64,000 bases of DNA, from positions 1-64,000 of IMG/VR virus record IMGVR_UViG_3300027917_000034. One strand, 5' to 3'. The notes beneath the pieces were generated by a model. It was not told the DNA's origin, did no database searches, and worked only from the letters and a program-made list of their open reading frames with translations. The position numbers and the translations under genes are program-made. The stretch is from a virus. Shown here in pieces: positions 11,743 through 19,933 of the stretch (within the stretch, counting starts at the first letter, position 1; each line of letters starts with the position of its first letter).

Positions 11743-12121
11743 TCCTGAGTGGCATGAGGCGAAGATCCGCCTCATCGAAGGGCACCTACAGAGAGCCTAC
11801 GAGGAAGGCGTGAAGGTGGCCGAGGAAGGCGCCTACGAGATCGTGGAGTGGGAGGAATTGGTCGATGGCGAGACCATGACCCACTTCACGGAGGACGACA
11901 ACCGCAGCCGATTCGAGGTCCGAGGGCCTCTTGGCAACGTCATGGTCGTCGTCCCGGACTCGCGTGTCCTGGAAGAGGGCGGCCCGGTGGTCATGGCCGA
12001 GAAAGCCGAGGCCATCCTGAAGGCGTCCAAGCGGGTGCTGAAAGACACCGGCTGGGATGGAGAGGTCATCCTGGTCCCGTCCGACATCAAACTCATGCGA
12101 CTCCGAAGGCGGCCCTTCTGA
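11687..12121 (+). CDS. hypothetical protein (144 aa)
   Basis: Acidic helical N-terminus (MDWREKAEEIVGARPAEFD; LIEGHLQRAYEEGVKVAEEG), then a strand-rich middle (RSRFEVRGPLGNVMVVVP) and a helix/strand end. An in-frame GTG two codons upstream is an alternative start. Its stop overlaps the next start (TGATG). Family not recognised. Confidence 0.65.
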   Translation: MDWREKAEEIVGARPAEFDPEWHEAKIRLIEGHLQRAYEEGVKVAEEGAYEIVEWEELVDGETMTHFTEDDNRSRFEVRGPLGNVMVVVPDSRVLEEGGPVVMAEKAEAILKASKRVLKDTGWDGEVILVPSDIKLMRLRRRPF

Positions 12122-12387
12122 TGGGCTGGGCCTTCTGCGGCACGAACAACCACGGCCAAGAGATGGGCTACGGGGTGGAGGCGACCTGCGACGAGCCCGG
12201 CTGTGATGAGGTGATAGACAGAGGACTCGCGCACGTGTGCGGACGCATGCACGAGGACGACGAGACCTGCCACAAATACTACTGCGGGCGGCATCTGTTC
12301 GTGGCCAACGTCGGGCCTGGCGGCGGCCTGTGCTCACGGTGCCTGGACGAGTGGGAGAGGCGGGGACTGTTGGAGGACGCCGGATGA
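12121..12387 (+). CDS. Cys/His-rich zinc-binding protein (88 aa)
   Basis: Contains CGTNNHG, CDEPGCDEV, CGRMHEDDETCHKYYCGRHLF and CSRCLDEWE: about eight Cys and several His in a layout suggesting two zinc sites, like small treble-clef or FYVE-like modules. Precedes and is coupled to the peptide deformylase gene. Confidence 0.65.
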   Translation: MGWAFCGTNNHGQEMGYGVEATCDEPGCDEVIDRGLAHVCGRMHEDDETCHKYYCGRHLFVANVGPGGGLCSRCLDEWERRGLLEDAG

Positions 12388-13028
12388 AGATGCCAACGCA
12401 GAAACAGATCGAAGAGATGGGCGCAAGCCTGGAAGAGATGGCCCGGGAGACGGAGGGACTCGGACCGCCGGAACCGGAGATGCTGAAAGACTGCGGTGAC
12501 GGTGAGGTCCGACCGATCCTGGTCTACCCGAGCCCGAGACTACGCGACGACACGGCGGACGTGCTGGACTTCGATGACCGGCTCCGCAAACTCGTGGCCG
12601 ACCTGACGACCACGATGTATACGGTCGGCGGCATCGGGCTCGCAGCGACACAGATCGGGGAGACGGACCGGGTGTTCGTGATCGACCTCATGAACGGGCA
12701 GCCACCACAGAAGGGGAGGCCGCCGAGCCAGCTACTCGTCGCGGTGAATCCGAAGGTGTGGTTCATCCCTGGCAAGACGAAACGGGACGCCGAGAGGTGC
12801 CTCTCCTTCCCTGACGCCGTGGAGAACATCACCCGGCCGCACCAGATCGTCATGAAGGCGTTCAACCACCGTGGCAAGCCCTACGCGCTAGGCTGCGCTG
12901 CCGACCTCGCACGCGCGATCCAGCACGAGTACGACCATCTGGAGGGGGTGCTGCTCATCGACCACATGCCGAAGAAGAAGGCCCGCGATCTCAGGGCTCG
13001 CATTCAGCGGAGCGGCAGGCGGCGGTGA
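12384..13028 (+). CDS. def: peptide deformylase
   Basis: A 214-residue metalloenzyme that removes the formyl group from new N-terminal Met. All three family motifs are present: GIGLAATQIG (about 82), RCLSF (about 137, with R in place of the usual G of EGCLS) and HEYDHLEG (about 180), giving the Cys and two His metal ligands and the catalytic Glu. The first 40 residues are an extra acidic extension. Phage deformylases are known and are usually proposed to speed maturation of viral proteins. It fits with the phage-encoded initiator tRNA. Confidence 0.95.
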   Translation: MKMPTQKQIEEMGASLEEMARETEGLGPPEPEMLKDCGDGEVRPILVYPSPRLRDDTADVLDFDDRLRKLVADLTTTMYTVGGIGLAATQIGETDRVFVIDLMNGQPPQKGRPPSQLLVAVNPKVWFIPGKTKRDAERCLSFPDAVENITRPHQIVMKAFNHRGKPYALGCAADLARAIQHEYDHLEGVLLIDHMPKKKARDLRARIQRSGRRR

Positions 13029-13273
13029 GCGACTACTCGGACCGAAAGCTCCCCCGCGAGGGGGCCGAGCCCGAGCGCGTGGTCCACATCCTCGACAGCG
13101 GCTTCGCCCTGTGCGGGATGGGGGAGGGGCTGTTCCCGGGTGAGTGGCCGACAGGGCATCTCTGGACCTACGAGTGGGACCGCGACAACGTGACCTGCGA
13201 GGCGTGTCTCAGAGAAGCGGGTCGCCTTTCCCGCCGGGCAGCGGGGCCATCACGGCAGGGGCCGGACAGGTAG
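13025..13273 (+). CDS. small Cys/His protein (82 aa)
   Basis: GTG start overlapping the deformylase stop. Contains VVHILDSGFALCGMG and NVTCEACLRE, the H-x-L...C-G...V-T-C-x2-C-L layout also seen in the 884-1111 product, so probably a small zinc fold. Its last 65 nt overlap the convergent minus-strand gene. Confidence 0.6.
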   Translation: MSDYSDRKLPREGAEPERVVHILDSGFALCGMGEGLFPGEWPTGHLWTYEWDRDNVTCEACLREAGRLSRRAAGPSRQGPDR

Positions 13274-13754
13274 GGCACTGAGGGCAATTGCAGGCTGGAC
13301 ATTCACATGCCCCGTAGCGCTCCTCACACTCTTCGTGGGACCAGTCCTGGCAGGGGGGACAGACTTCGATGATCTCGATTCCGTTGTCGGTCTGGACCGG
13401 CATCTTCACCGGCTCTCGCGGCTTCTCCTCGCCAAAGAATTCACCGACCTCTTGCAGTGCTTCCGGGTCGGCTGAGAAGACCAGATAGAAGCACGTCGGG
13501 ACCATGATCACCAGCGCACAGATGAGGGTGCACAGGATGACCATGACCGAGCGATTCGTGCCTGGGAATTTCGCCTCGAACCCCGGGAATTTCAGATCGA
13601 CCAGGCCCTTGGACTCACCGCGTTCCAGGAACGGCTTCTTTGGAGTTTTCCCAGGATCGAGGGTCGGGCAGTCGTCGCACTTCGCCTTCTTCCGATCTTT
13701 CCTCGATTGGCGCTTCGGTGCCCCCTTCGGCGGCTTCTTCCGACCTCGGGCCAT
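13209..13754 (-). CDS. membrane protein with Cys-rich C-terminus
   Basis: A 181-residue protein, the only minus-strand CDS right of the tRNA array. A basic N-terminus (MARGRKKPPKGAPKRQSRK) with CDDC, then one hydrophobic segment at about 75-98 (MVILCTLICALVIMVP), then a tail with about ten Cys (CPPCQDW, CEERYGACECPACNCPQCPTC). The topology suggests a basic cytoplasmic part and a disulfide- or metal-binding external part. Unknown function; expressed divergently from the 13850 gene. Confidence 0.65.
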   Translation of the reverse strand: MARGRKKPPKGAPKRQSRKDRKKAKCDDCPTLDPGKTPKKPFLERGESKGLVDLKFPGFEAKFPGTNRSVMVILCTLICALVIMVPTCFYLVFSADPEALQEVGEFFGEEKPREPVKMPVQTDNGIEIIEVCPPCQDWSHEECEERYGACECPACNCPQCPTCPAPAVMAPLPGGKGDPLL

Positions 13755-13776
13755 GAGGTATCCTACCACTTTCGGC

Positions 13777-13805
13777 TTGACATTTTCGCGTCAATAGCAT
13801 ACATT
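13777..13805 (+). promoter_or_regulatory. Promoter for 13850 gene
   Basis: TTGACA-17-TACATT, close to sigma-70 consensus. The -35 lies in an inverted repeat TTGAC-8-GTCAA. The leader has a hairpin AGTGGGA/TCCCGCT abutting AGGAGAGG. Confidence 0.78.
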
Positions 13806-13849
13806 AGCAGGGACGAGTGGGATGTGTCCCGCTAGGAGAGGATCGCACG

Positions 13850-14482
13850 ATGACACCAGCGGCCTACAACCTGTTCGAGAGCCTTGTCCGCGCGACGATC
13901 ACGATCGCGGAGAGTGCTCTTTCAAAAGACAAGGCTGACGATCTTCGCGGAGACCTAACCGGAAAGCTCACATCCTTGAAGGTCGTCATGCAACGCGAAG
14001 AGGCTGAATCCCTTATACAGCCGATGGCGCAGTTGGTCCTGGCCCTGGGGAAGCACGTTCTCGGCCGACCCGTCAAGGTGAGCGACGGCGACGTCAGCAA
14101 GCGCGACCTGGAAGGCATCGTCAACGACCTGGAGAGGCGCCACGAGCACGACAGCGCGGTCAGGGAGGCCACGCTTCACCCGACCGGCCGATGCACGTGC
14201 GCGGGTGAGGGCACGTGCGAGTGGTGCAAGACGCACTGTGCGGACTGCGGGGCGCCGATCCGAGAGGACGGGACGTGCCCGAGAAGCCATATGGAGCCCG
14301 GGGAAGAAGTCGAGGCCGACGCAGCGGGGCTCGACCCGCTACGGTGGCGCCTGCTCAAAGACGAGGCCGGCGACCCCGTTCTGGCGCTCTACTTCAACGG
14401 GCGCAAGGACTCCCTCTCGCAGGAGCAGGTGGAGGAGATTGAAGAGGCCGTGCTCCCGATCATTCGCGGGTGGGGCCGATGA
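13850..14482 (+). CDS. hypothetical protein with central zinc fingers (210 aa)
   Basis: I start at the ATG with AGGAGAGG upstream and a 5' hairpin. Residues 1-100 are helical (YNLFESLVRATITIAESAL); residues 110-140 hold CTCAGEGTCEWCKTHCADCG plus a CPRSH site; the C-terminal third is alpha/beta with LYFNGRKDSLSQEQ. Family not recognised. The stop overlaps a small membrane-protein gene. Confidence 0.65.
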   Translation: MTPAAYNLFESLVRATITIAESALSKDKADDLRGDLTGKLTSLKVVMQREEAESLIQPMAQLVLALGKHVLGRPVKVSDGDVSKRDLEGIVNDLERRHEHDSAVREATLHPTGRCTCAGEGTCEWCKTHCADCGAPIREDGTCPRSHMEPGEEVEADAAGLDPLRWRLLKDEAGDPVLALYFNGRKDSLSQEQVEEIEEAVLPIIRGWGR

Positions 14483-14589
14483 GAGACGACGAGAGGCCGT
14501 GGGATTGGATGCTGGACGGCGTGGCGCCCTTCCTTGGGTGGTACATCGCCATCGTGCTCTGGCTCGCGGTCACGGACTGCCTTGGGTAG
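14479..14589 (+). CDS. one-helix membrane protein (36 aa)
   Basis: MRDDERPWDWMLDGVAPFLG followed by a hydrophobic segment WYIAIVLWLAVTDC. ATGA overlap with the previous gene supports translation. Too short for a family call. Confidence 0.5.
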   Translation: MRDDERPWDWMLDGVAPFLGWYIAIVLWLAVTDCLG

Positions 14590-14605
14590 GCAGTAGGAGA
14601 ACGAC

Positions 14606-15793
14606 ATGGCGAAGATCCTAGTCACGGGCGGCCCCGTGCACGCGAAGCTGGACGCAGTGAAGATCGTGACCAACCGCTTCCGGGGTGGGCGCATCGTGCG
14701 GATGGCACGGCTCCTGGCCCAGAAGGGGCACGACCTCACCTATCTGTGCTCCAAGGACGCCGCGCATCCGAATACCCTTGTTCCGAGAGTCAAGCACGTC
14801 GAGATGGGGCTGGTTCATCACGACGGGTTCATCGACTACATGGAGAAGGTGCCGGAGCTTGCCCGGGAGCACGACATGGTGATCCTGGGGGCAGCGGTGG
14901 CGAACCTCATCCCGGAGCCTCCGTGGGGCACGGACCAGAAATTCCCCTCGCACGACTACCAGGAAGGCGACAAGGTGATGGTGCCCTTCCGCGTGGCCCC
15001 GCGCGTGATCAACGAGGTGAAGCAGGCCAACCCGCGATGCACGCTCGTCGGGTTCAAGTTGCTCTCCGGCGTGAGTGACGAGGAGCTACTCCGGGCAGCC
15101 TACACGATCATCCTGGACGCGAAGGCGGACCTCGTGGTGGCGAACGACTCGACCAACCTCAACCGAAAGCTACTGGTTACGAAAGAGCGCTCGGTCATCG
15201 AAGCCTACGAGGAAGGCTACACCGGGCTCGACACTGAAGTCGGCTCGCTCCTGATCCTCGTGGACTTCCTCTCCGAGATGGCCAACGACGAGCACTACGC
15301 CACGGTGTGGAGGGACAGCGGTGTCCCTGGAGTCCCGGACGCGCTGGACAGCTACTTCGCCGTCATGCGGGAGCACGGACCGCGTATCGAGGAATTCGGC
15401 ACTGTCGGAGACCTCGTGTTCGGGTGCGTGGCTGTCCGCGTGCCCGGTGGTGGTTTCCTCTGCTCCCCGAGGGGCAAGAACACGATCCATGAAGACCCCG
15501 TGTACGTCCACACCGTCCATCACGGAGTGCGTCACGTCATGGTGGGGCGGTCCGCCTACCTGGACACCGATGAGTACCTGAAGGCCAGCCTCAACGCCCC
15601 GCTGCTCGCTCGCATGTTCGAGGCGGACCCCCGTATCCAGGCCATCGTCCACACGCACCAGACAGATACGGGCCTGTCGGTGCTCCCCTACGCTCCTCCA
15701 GGCACCGTGCGGGACTCCCAGCGCAAGCTCCTCGATGAGGACTTCGAGATCGAACACCACGGGACGTTCACCCGGGTCATGGAGGCATCATGA
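14606..15793 (+). CDS. CoaB-like (DFP) / class II aldolase-adducin fusion
   Basis: A 395-residue two-domain protein. Residues 1-200 resemble the CoaB half of CoaBC/DFP (phosphopantothenoylcysteine synthetase, CTP-dependent amide bond formation): ILVTGGPVHAKLDAVKIVTN, a Rossmann-like strand order, and a DLVVANDSTN-type loop near 178. Residues 215-395 resemble class II aldolase/adducin (metal-dependent C-C lyases): GCVAVRVPGGGFLCSPRGK, then IQAIVHTHQTD with the HxH metal ligands at about 348. It is coupled (ATGA) to a methyltransferase gene. CoaB and aldolase on one chain is unusual; the substrate is unknown. Confidence 0.75.
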   Translation: MAKILVTGGPVHAKLDAVKIVTNRFRGGRIVRMARLLAQKGHDLTYLCSKDAAHPNTLVPRVKHVEMGLVHHDGFIDYMEKVPELAREHDMVILGAAVANLIPEPPWGTDQKFPSHDYQEGDKVMVPFRVAPRVINEVKQANPRCTLVGFKLLSGVSDEELLRAAYTIILDAKADLVVANDSTNLNRKLLVTKERSVIEAYEEGYTGLDTEVGSLLILVDFLSEMANDEHYATVWRDSGVPGVPDALDSYFAVMREHGPRIEEFGTVGDLVFGCVAVRVPGGGFLCSPRGKNTIHEDPVYVHTVHHGVRHVMVGRSAYLDTDEYLKASLNAPLLARMFEADPRIQAIVHTHQTDTGLSVLPYAPPGTVRDSQRKLLDEDFEIEHHGTFTRVMEAS

Positions 15794-16491
15794 ACGACTA
15801 CAAGCATCTGATGGGAGAGGACTACGAGCGCCTGTACGCGAAGTACCTCATCCGGCCGAGCCGGCTCCTCGTCGCGCCGGACCCTGCCGTCGCCCTGGAC
15901 AAGGACACACGGCTTCTGGACCTGTGCTCAGGCTCCGGCGCCGTCGTGAAGGCTGCCATGGAGATGGGCGTGGCTCCGGCGAACATCGTGGCAGTCGAGG
16001 AGTCGCAGGCCATGTCGTTCGGATTGCACCGGCACGGACCGATCCACGTGGTCCACGGGCACCTGGAGTACCTGGGGCTCTACGACATGCTGGCCAAGCA
16101 TGGCCCCTACGACCTCATCACATGCAGGCAAGCGGTAAACTACTGGTGGCACCGGGACATCGTGGAGGCCATCGTCGGGCTCCTGGACGTGAGCGGCTGC
16201 CTCGTGTTCAACACGTTCAACACCAAGCCGGCCGAGGTGCCACAGGCGAAGCAGTACGTCCACGGTGAGGCCCAATTCGCTGAGATCGCCTACCTCGTCG
16301 GAGACGTCGTGCAGCACGTCCAGGCCCGAGAGGGCATGGGCATGCACATGACCACGTTCCGGTGGATCGAACCAGAGACGTTCGCTGGCGTGCTGGACGA
16401 GCTATCCGACGAGCACGCCTTCGCCACGTGGACGCGCATCCGGGAGGACACGACCGACACCTACGTCGTCCGGCAGATCGATCATCCTTGA
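15790..16491 (+). CDS. SAM-dependent methyltransferase
   Basis: A 233-residue class I methyltransferase. Motif I LLDLCSGSGAV at about 41, an acidic motif II VAVEE at about 68, and LITCRQAVNYWWH at about 110 in the motif IV region. It lacks the NPPY-type signature of adenine-DNA methylases and more resembles small-molecule or tRNA/protein methylases. Its start overlaps the CoaB/aldolase stop, so the two probably act on one pathway. Confidence 0.8.
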   Translation: MNDYKHLMGEDYERLYAKYLIRPSRLLVAPDPAVALDKDTRLLDLCSGSGAVVKAAMEMGVAPANIVAVEESQAMSFGLHRHGPIHVVHGHLEYLGLYDMLAKHGPYDLITCRQAVNYWWHRDIVEAIVGLLDVSGCLVFNTFNTKPAEVPQAKQYVHGEAQFAEIAYLVGDVVQHVQAREGMGMHMTTFRWIEPETFAGVLDELSDEHAFATWTRIREDTTDTYVVRQIDHP

Positions 16492-16516
16492 CAATCGCCG
16501 GGCTATGTGGTACAAG
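16488..16516 (+). promoter_or_regulatory. Promoter
   Basis: TTGACA-17-TACAAG with an extended TGG; overlaps the methyltransferase stop. The leader contains hairpin AGCGGGA/TCTCGCT next to AGGAAG. Confidence 0.8.
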
Positions 16517-16568
16517 GGGGGAAGATTGAAGTTGGAGCGGGATGGTTTCTCGCTAGGAAGCAGGTTCC

Positions 16569-16775
16569 ATGACCGATTCTGTCACCGACGCATTCGATCC
16601 TGAAGACTGTGCCGTACAGATCGCACAGGACTTCTTTCGAGGCTACGGCAACGACGCCGAGGACCGGGCGAACCTCGTTCGGAACCTTCGGCGCATGGCC
16701 GACTGGATAGAAGCGGGCGGTCGGCGCCCGGAGAACGTCGTTCTTGCGCTGCCGACCGGCTACCGCATCGGGTAG
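16569..16775 (+). CDS. hypothetical protein (68 aa)
   Basis: First gene after the 16488 promoter. Acidic N-terminus (MTDSVTDAFDPEDCAVQ) then a helix (EDRANLVRNLRRMADWIEAG). No recognised family. Ribosome site AGGAAGCAGG. Confidence 0.65.
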   Translation: MTDSVTDAFDPEDCAVQIAQDFFRGYGNDAEDRANLVRNLRRMADWIEAGGRRPENVVLALPTGYRIG

Positions 16776-16782
16776 GGTCAAC

Positions 16783-16980
16783 ATGGCGAAGACAATCACG
16801 TGCGCGTGCGGGGAGACGGTGGAGTGCCACGCCTTCACCAATACCTGCGAGTGTGGGCGCGACTACAACTGGTCTGGGCAACTGCTCGCTCCTCGATCCC
16901 AATGGGGAGAGGAGACGGGTGAGCACTGGTCCGAGTGCATCGGGCCGTTCGACGCGGACGACCTGGAAGGAGATTGGTGA
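16783..16980 (+). CDS. small Cys-rich protein (65 aa)
   Basis: CACGETVECHAF and CECGRDYNW form a zinc-ribbon-like site. A short GGTAGGG precedes the ATG. Its stop overlaps the next start (TGATG). Confidence 0.6.
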   Translation: MAKTITCACGETVECHAFTNTCECGRDYNWSGQLLAPRSQWGEETGEHWSECIGPFDADDLEGDW

Positions 16981-18311
16981 TGTTCGTACTTCCGATCAAG
17001 AGCACCTACGTTCCGAGTTGGGGCACGTTCGAGTGCCTACGAGAGGTGCTTCAGAACGCCAAGGATGAAGAGGACGAGCACGGCCACAAGATGGGCGTGA
17101 AGTACGATCGCGGGTGGCTTCGCGTGTCGAACCACGGGGCCACGATCACTCGCAAGGCGCTGCTCATCGGGGAGACCAGCAAGGCTCACCGGGGCGACCT
17201 TCGCGGTCAATTCGGAGAGGGGCTGGACCTGGCTCTCCTCGTCGGCGTGCGCGGCGGATACGAGATGCGCGTCTACACCCGCACGGAGGTCTGGACCCCG
17301 ACCATCGAGCACGTGGAGAAGTTTGATGCCGAGGTGCTGGTCGTTCGGACCCGAGCCCTGAAGGTGGAGACGTCCGGGGTCGAGGTGCGGATCAAGATGC
17401 CGCTGGAGGACTGGCTGGAGGCCCGGAAGCTGTTCCGCTTCCTCGTGGACGACGAGGATGAATTCCTGGTCAAGGTGCGGAAGGGCACCATCATGCTCCA
17501 CCCGGACCGGAAGGGTCACGTCTACGTGAAGGGGATCTACTGCACGACGATCCCAGACCTGGCCTACGGCTACGACCTCAACGACGTGAAGCTGGACCGC
17601 GATCGTCGCATGGTGGACATCTGGGATCTGCGCTGGGAATTGGCTGAGATGCTCCGCGAAGGCGTGCAGGTGGAGCCCGACAAGCTCGCTCCCCAGGTCT
17701 ACCGGATGCTGCGCTCCAAGGCCGAGGACGTGCAGAGCATGAAGTACGGCACGACTCCGGACGAATTCGCGGAGAAGATGGCCGAGCACTTCCGGGCCGA
17801 GCACGGTGCGGACGCGGTGCCTGTCGAGGGCATGGCCGAAAGCCAGCGACTCGACCACGTGGGGGCCAAGGGCGTCGTCGTCTCCGACACCCTGAAGAAG
17901 GTGCTGGAGAAGAAGGTCCGGAGCGCCCAAGAGGTGCATCAGGAGCTTGCCACGGCCGTCGATCGGGAGTGGTCCTGGCACGACCTGGAGGACGAGGAGC
18001 AGGCCACTCTGAGCGAGATGGTCACGCTCGTCCACGAGGCCACGACGGAGTGGCGCGGCATGTACGACGTCCCGATGCTTCTGGACAGGCTCGTCGTCGT
18101 GGACTTCAAGAAAGAGACCATGCTGGGGACGTGCGACCGGAAGACCGGGCAGGTGAAGATCACCAGACGCCTGCTCGTCTCCCCAGAGGACGCGCTCACG
18201 ACGCTCGTGCACGAGGAAGCGCACGCGCTCTCGGCCGCAAGCGACGGGGCGAAGCAGCACATAGCGATGATCGAAGCCATCTGGTCCCGGCTGTACTTCT
18301 CGAAAAGTTGA
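16980..18311 (+). CDS. GHKL-type ATPase with C-terminal HExxH metalloprotease-like motif
   Basis: A 443-residue protein. The N-terminal 170 residues show the Bergerat fold signatures of GHKL ATPases: LREVLQNAKDEE (N-box, about 20), HGATITRKALLIGET (with a G1-like region) and GQFGEGLDLAL (G2 box, about 75), as in MORC/Hsp90/MutL-like proteins. Residues 180-400 are helical. Near the C-terminus LVHEEAHAL (about 413) has the HExxH zinc-metalloprotease motif. I know of no standard family with this combination. Neighbouring genes are short unknowns. Confidence 0.7.
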   Translation: MFVLPIKSTYVPSWGTFECLREVLQNAKDEEDEHGHKMGVKYDRGWLRVSNHGATITRKALLIGETSKAHRGDLRGQFGEGLDLALLVGVRGGYEMRVYTRTEVWTPTIEHVEKFDAEVLVVRTRALKVETSGVEVRIKMPLEDWLEARKLFRFLVDDEDEFLVKVRKGTIMLHPDRKGHVYVKGIYCTTIPDLAYGYDLNDVKLDRDRRMVDIWDLRWELAEMLREGVQVEPDKLAPQVYRMLRSKAEDVQSMKYGTTPDEFAEKMAEHFRAEHGADAVPVEGMAESQRLDHVGAKGVVVSDTLKKVLEKKVRSAQEVHQELATAVDREWSWHDLEDEEQATLSEMVTLVHEATTEWRGMYDVPMLLDRLVVVDFKKETMLGTCDRKTGQVKITRRLLVSPEDALTTLVHEEAHALSAASDGAKQHIAMIEAIWSRLYFSKS

Positions 18312-18336
18312 CTATCGCCGGGCTTTATGGGAAGGG
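18308..18336 (+). promoter_or_regulatory. Probable weak promoter
   Basis: TTGACT and the conserved ATCGCCGGGC...TGG spacer are present, but the -10 position reads GAAGGG. It overlaps the stop codon of the GHKL gene. Confidence 0.5.
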
Positions 18337-18342
18337 TGGTCC

Positions 18343-18594
18343 ATGGCTGACGAGAAGACCCTGCAAGACGAAGTGTCCGAGACCACGGACCAGGAGCGCC
18401 GCATGCGCGCCCTGAAGCTGATCCGCCTCATGAAGGGCGACATCGTGACGTGCATGCAGACCGGAGCCCCGCTCGTCGTGGAAGGGGAGGGTCCGCTGAA
18501 AGCTCTCATGACCGTGGTAGAGGTGGCCGAGCACGCGACCCTGAAGGAGATGGCCCCGGTTCTCGGAGCAGACGGGAAGGTCGTGAAGCTGTAA
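18343..18594 (+). CDS. hypothetical protein (83 aa)
   Basis: Helical N-terminus (EKTLQDEVSETTDQERRMRA) followed by a compact part with DIVTCMQTGAPLVVEGEGPL. Family not recognised. Its TAA overlaps the next ATG. Confidence 0.65.
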   Translation: MADEKTLQDEVSETTDQERRMRALKLIRLMKGDIVTCMQTGAPLVVEGEGPLKALMTVVEVAEHATLKEMAPVLGADGKVVKL

Positions 18595-19229
18595 TGGGCG
18601 ACGTGGTGGAGATGAAGAGGAAGGTCCGGGCGCAGGTGGCCCGGTTCGGCCATACGTTCCGTGCCGAGTACCAGGCCGGAGGGCACCCGTCACAGGCGGA
18701 CCCGCAGGCGGCCCTGTACGTGGACGGCGCCTTCTTCGCATGGCTCGCCGTGGGCTTCCACGTCCTCGACTGGAAGGCCCTGTACCTGGACCTGGACGAC
18801 GACCACGTGCTGGTCCCTCCGGACATGGTGGGCATGAGCCCGACGACCGAGGACACCAAGGACCACCGCTTCCTGTTGGAGGCCGAGGACTACATCCTGG
18901 CCCTACTCACAGAGGGGCTCGTGCGGGCGCTGGGAGCCTCCGAGACGGGCGGAGAGGAGCCCCAAGGAACGGTGGACCCCCGGAACCTTCACCCGCGCGA
19001 GAGGGCCTCCAGAGCCGTTGCCATCTGGCACGACCACGGCAAGGACGAGGAGCGGCTCCCGGACCTCATCGCCATAGAGATTTACGACGCGCTGGACGGG
19101 ATGGGCATGACCCTGGCCGACGCCGTGGACGAGCACATCGAAGAAGGCGGCGAGCGGACGGAGTGTGGCGACCTGATCCGCGCTCTCGTGGACGACACCC
19201 TTCAAGCGTGGCGTGGAGGTGAGTCATGA
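18594..19229 (+). CDS. hypothetical protein (211 aa)
   Basis: Begins MGDVVEMKRKVRAQVARFGH. It contains a hydrophobic stretch AALYVDGAFFAWLAVGFHVLDW (globular rather than membrane-like) and an acidic helical C-terminus (LIAIEIYDALDGMGMTLADA). Family not recognised; coupled to both neighbours. Confidence 0.65.
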   Translation: MGDVVEMKRKVRAQVARFGHTFRAEYQAGGHPSQADPQAALYVDGAFFAWLAVGFHVLDWKALYLDLDDDHVLVPPDMVGMSPTTEDTKDHRFLLEAEDYILALLTEGLVRALGASETGGEEPQGTVDPRNLHPRERASRAVAIWHDHGKDEERLPDLIAIEIYDALDGMGMTLADAVDEHIEEGGERTECGDLIRALVDDTLQAWRGGES

Positions 19230-19435
19230 AGCAGTGGACGACGGAGAATCTGATCGTCGCGGTCTTCTTCGCGGTCATCCTGTCGTTCGCCGTGTTCGGC
19301 GTCGTCGGGTCGTGTCGCGTGCGGGAGGCACAGGCGCAGGTCGGACAGACGCACGAGGAGAGGCAGACGATCGCGCTCGAAAAGATCGCGAACGAGCTAG
19401 GGAGGATGAGGCGAGATGGGATCAAGTGCCGATAG
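19226..19435 (+). CDS. one-helix membrane protein (69 aa)
   Basis: Hydrophobic segment at 9-28 (LIVAVFFAVILSFAVFGVVG) followed by a cytoplasmic-type coiled tail (THEERQTIALEKIANELG). Coupled by ATGA. Small membrane proteins of this type are common in actinophages; role unknown. Confidence 0.65.
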   Translation: MKQWTTENLIVAVFFAVILSFAVFGVVGSCRVREAQAQVGQTHEERQTIALEKIANELGRMRRDGIKCR

Positions 19436-19445
19436 GGAGAAGGCG

Positions 19446-19628
19446 ATGACGGTGGCCGGGCGACTGGCCCCGCAATTCTTCGCGGAAGGTCACGAGCGCG
19501 TCTACGTGGCGTGGTGCTGCGGTCGCGTGATCGTCAAGCCCGCCGAGGTGAAGGCGTGCAAGACGTGTGAGAAGGTGCCGGAGGGAGAGTGGCTGACGCC
19601 CGACAATCTCCACTCGACGGTCGGGTAG
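19446..19628 (+). CDS. small Cys-rich protein (60 aa)
   Basis: I prefer ATG 19446 because AGGGAGAAGG precedes it; an in-frame ATG at 19416 is possible. Contains YVAWCCGRVIV and CKTCEKVPEGEWLTP, a likely zinc site. Overlaps the next gene by 40 nt. Confidence 0.55.
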   Translation: MTVAGRLAPQFFAEGHERVYVAWCCGRVIVKPAEVKACKTCEKVPEGEWLTPDNLHSTVG

Positions 19629-19933
19629 TAGCTCGACCCTGTATCGGCTGCGGCTTCTGCTGCATGAAGGCCCCCTGCGCCATCTTCACAGAGGCGATGA
19701 AGAAAGCCACGCAGGACGGGTGGCCGAGCGGCTGCCCCGAGTTGGCTTTCGAGGAAGGGAGGCACTGGTGCGGCGTACTCAAGAGCATGAAGACGGCCAA
19801 GAGCCGGAACCTCGTGAAGGGGGTTCTGAGCATCGGGGAGGGGTGTTGCTCCGGCCTCAACAGTTGGCGCCGCGAGCCGATCAAGGACCGCAGGTCCGGC
19901 CAGAGCTACTCCTCCGATTCGTCCAAGCGCTGA
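19589..19933 (+). CDS. YkgJ-type cysteine cluster protein
   Basis: GTG start after GGAGG. Contains CIGCGFCCMKAPCAIF, a CxxCxxCC cluster typical of YkgJ/Fe-S or zinc cluster proteins, then CPELAF, WCGVL and CCSGL further on, for a total of nine Cys. About 114 residues, within the usual size of such clusters. Activity of this family is unknown. Confidence 0.65.
   Translation: MADARQSPLDGRVVARPCIGCGFCCMKAPCAIFTEAMKKATQDGWPSGCPELAFEEGRHWCGVLKSMKTAKSRNLVKGVLSIGEGCCSGLNSWRREPIKDRRSGQSYSSDSSKR

Noticed and set aside
17037-18260. 407-codon minus-strand frame opposite the GHKL gene
   Set aside because: Antisense shadow with Leu/His/Arg-rich composition and no ribosome site.
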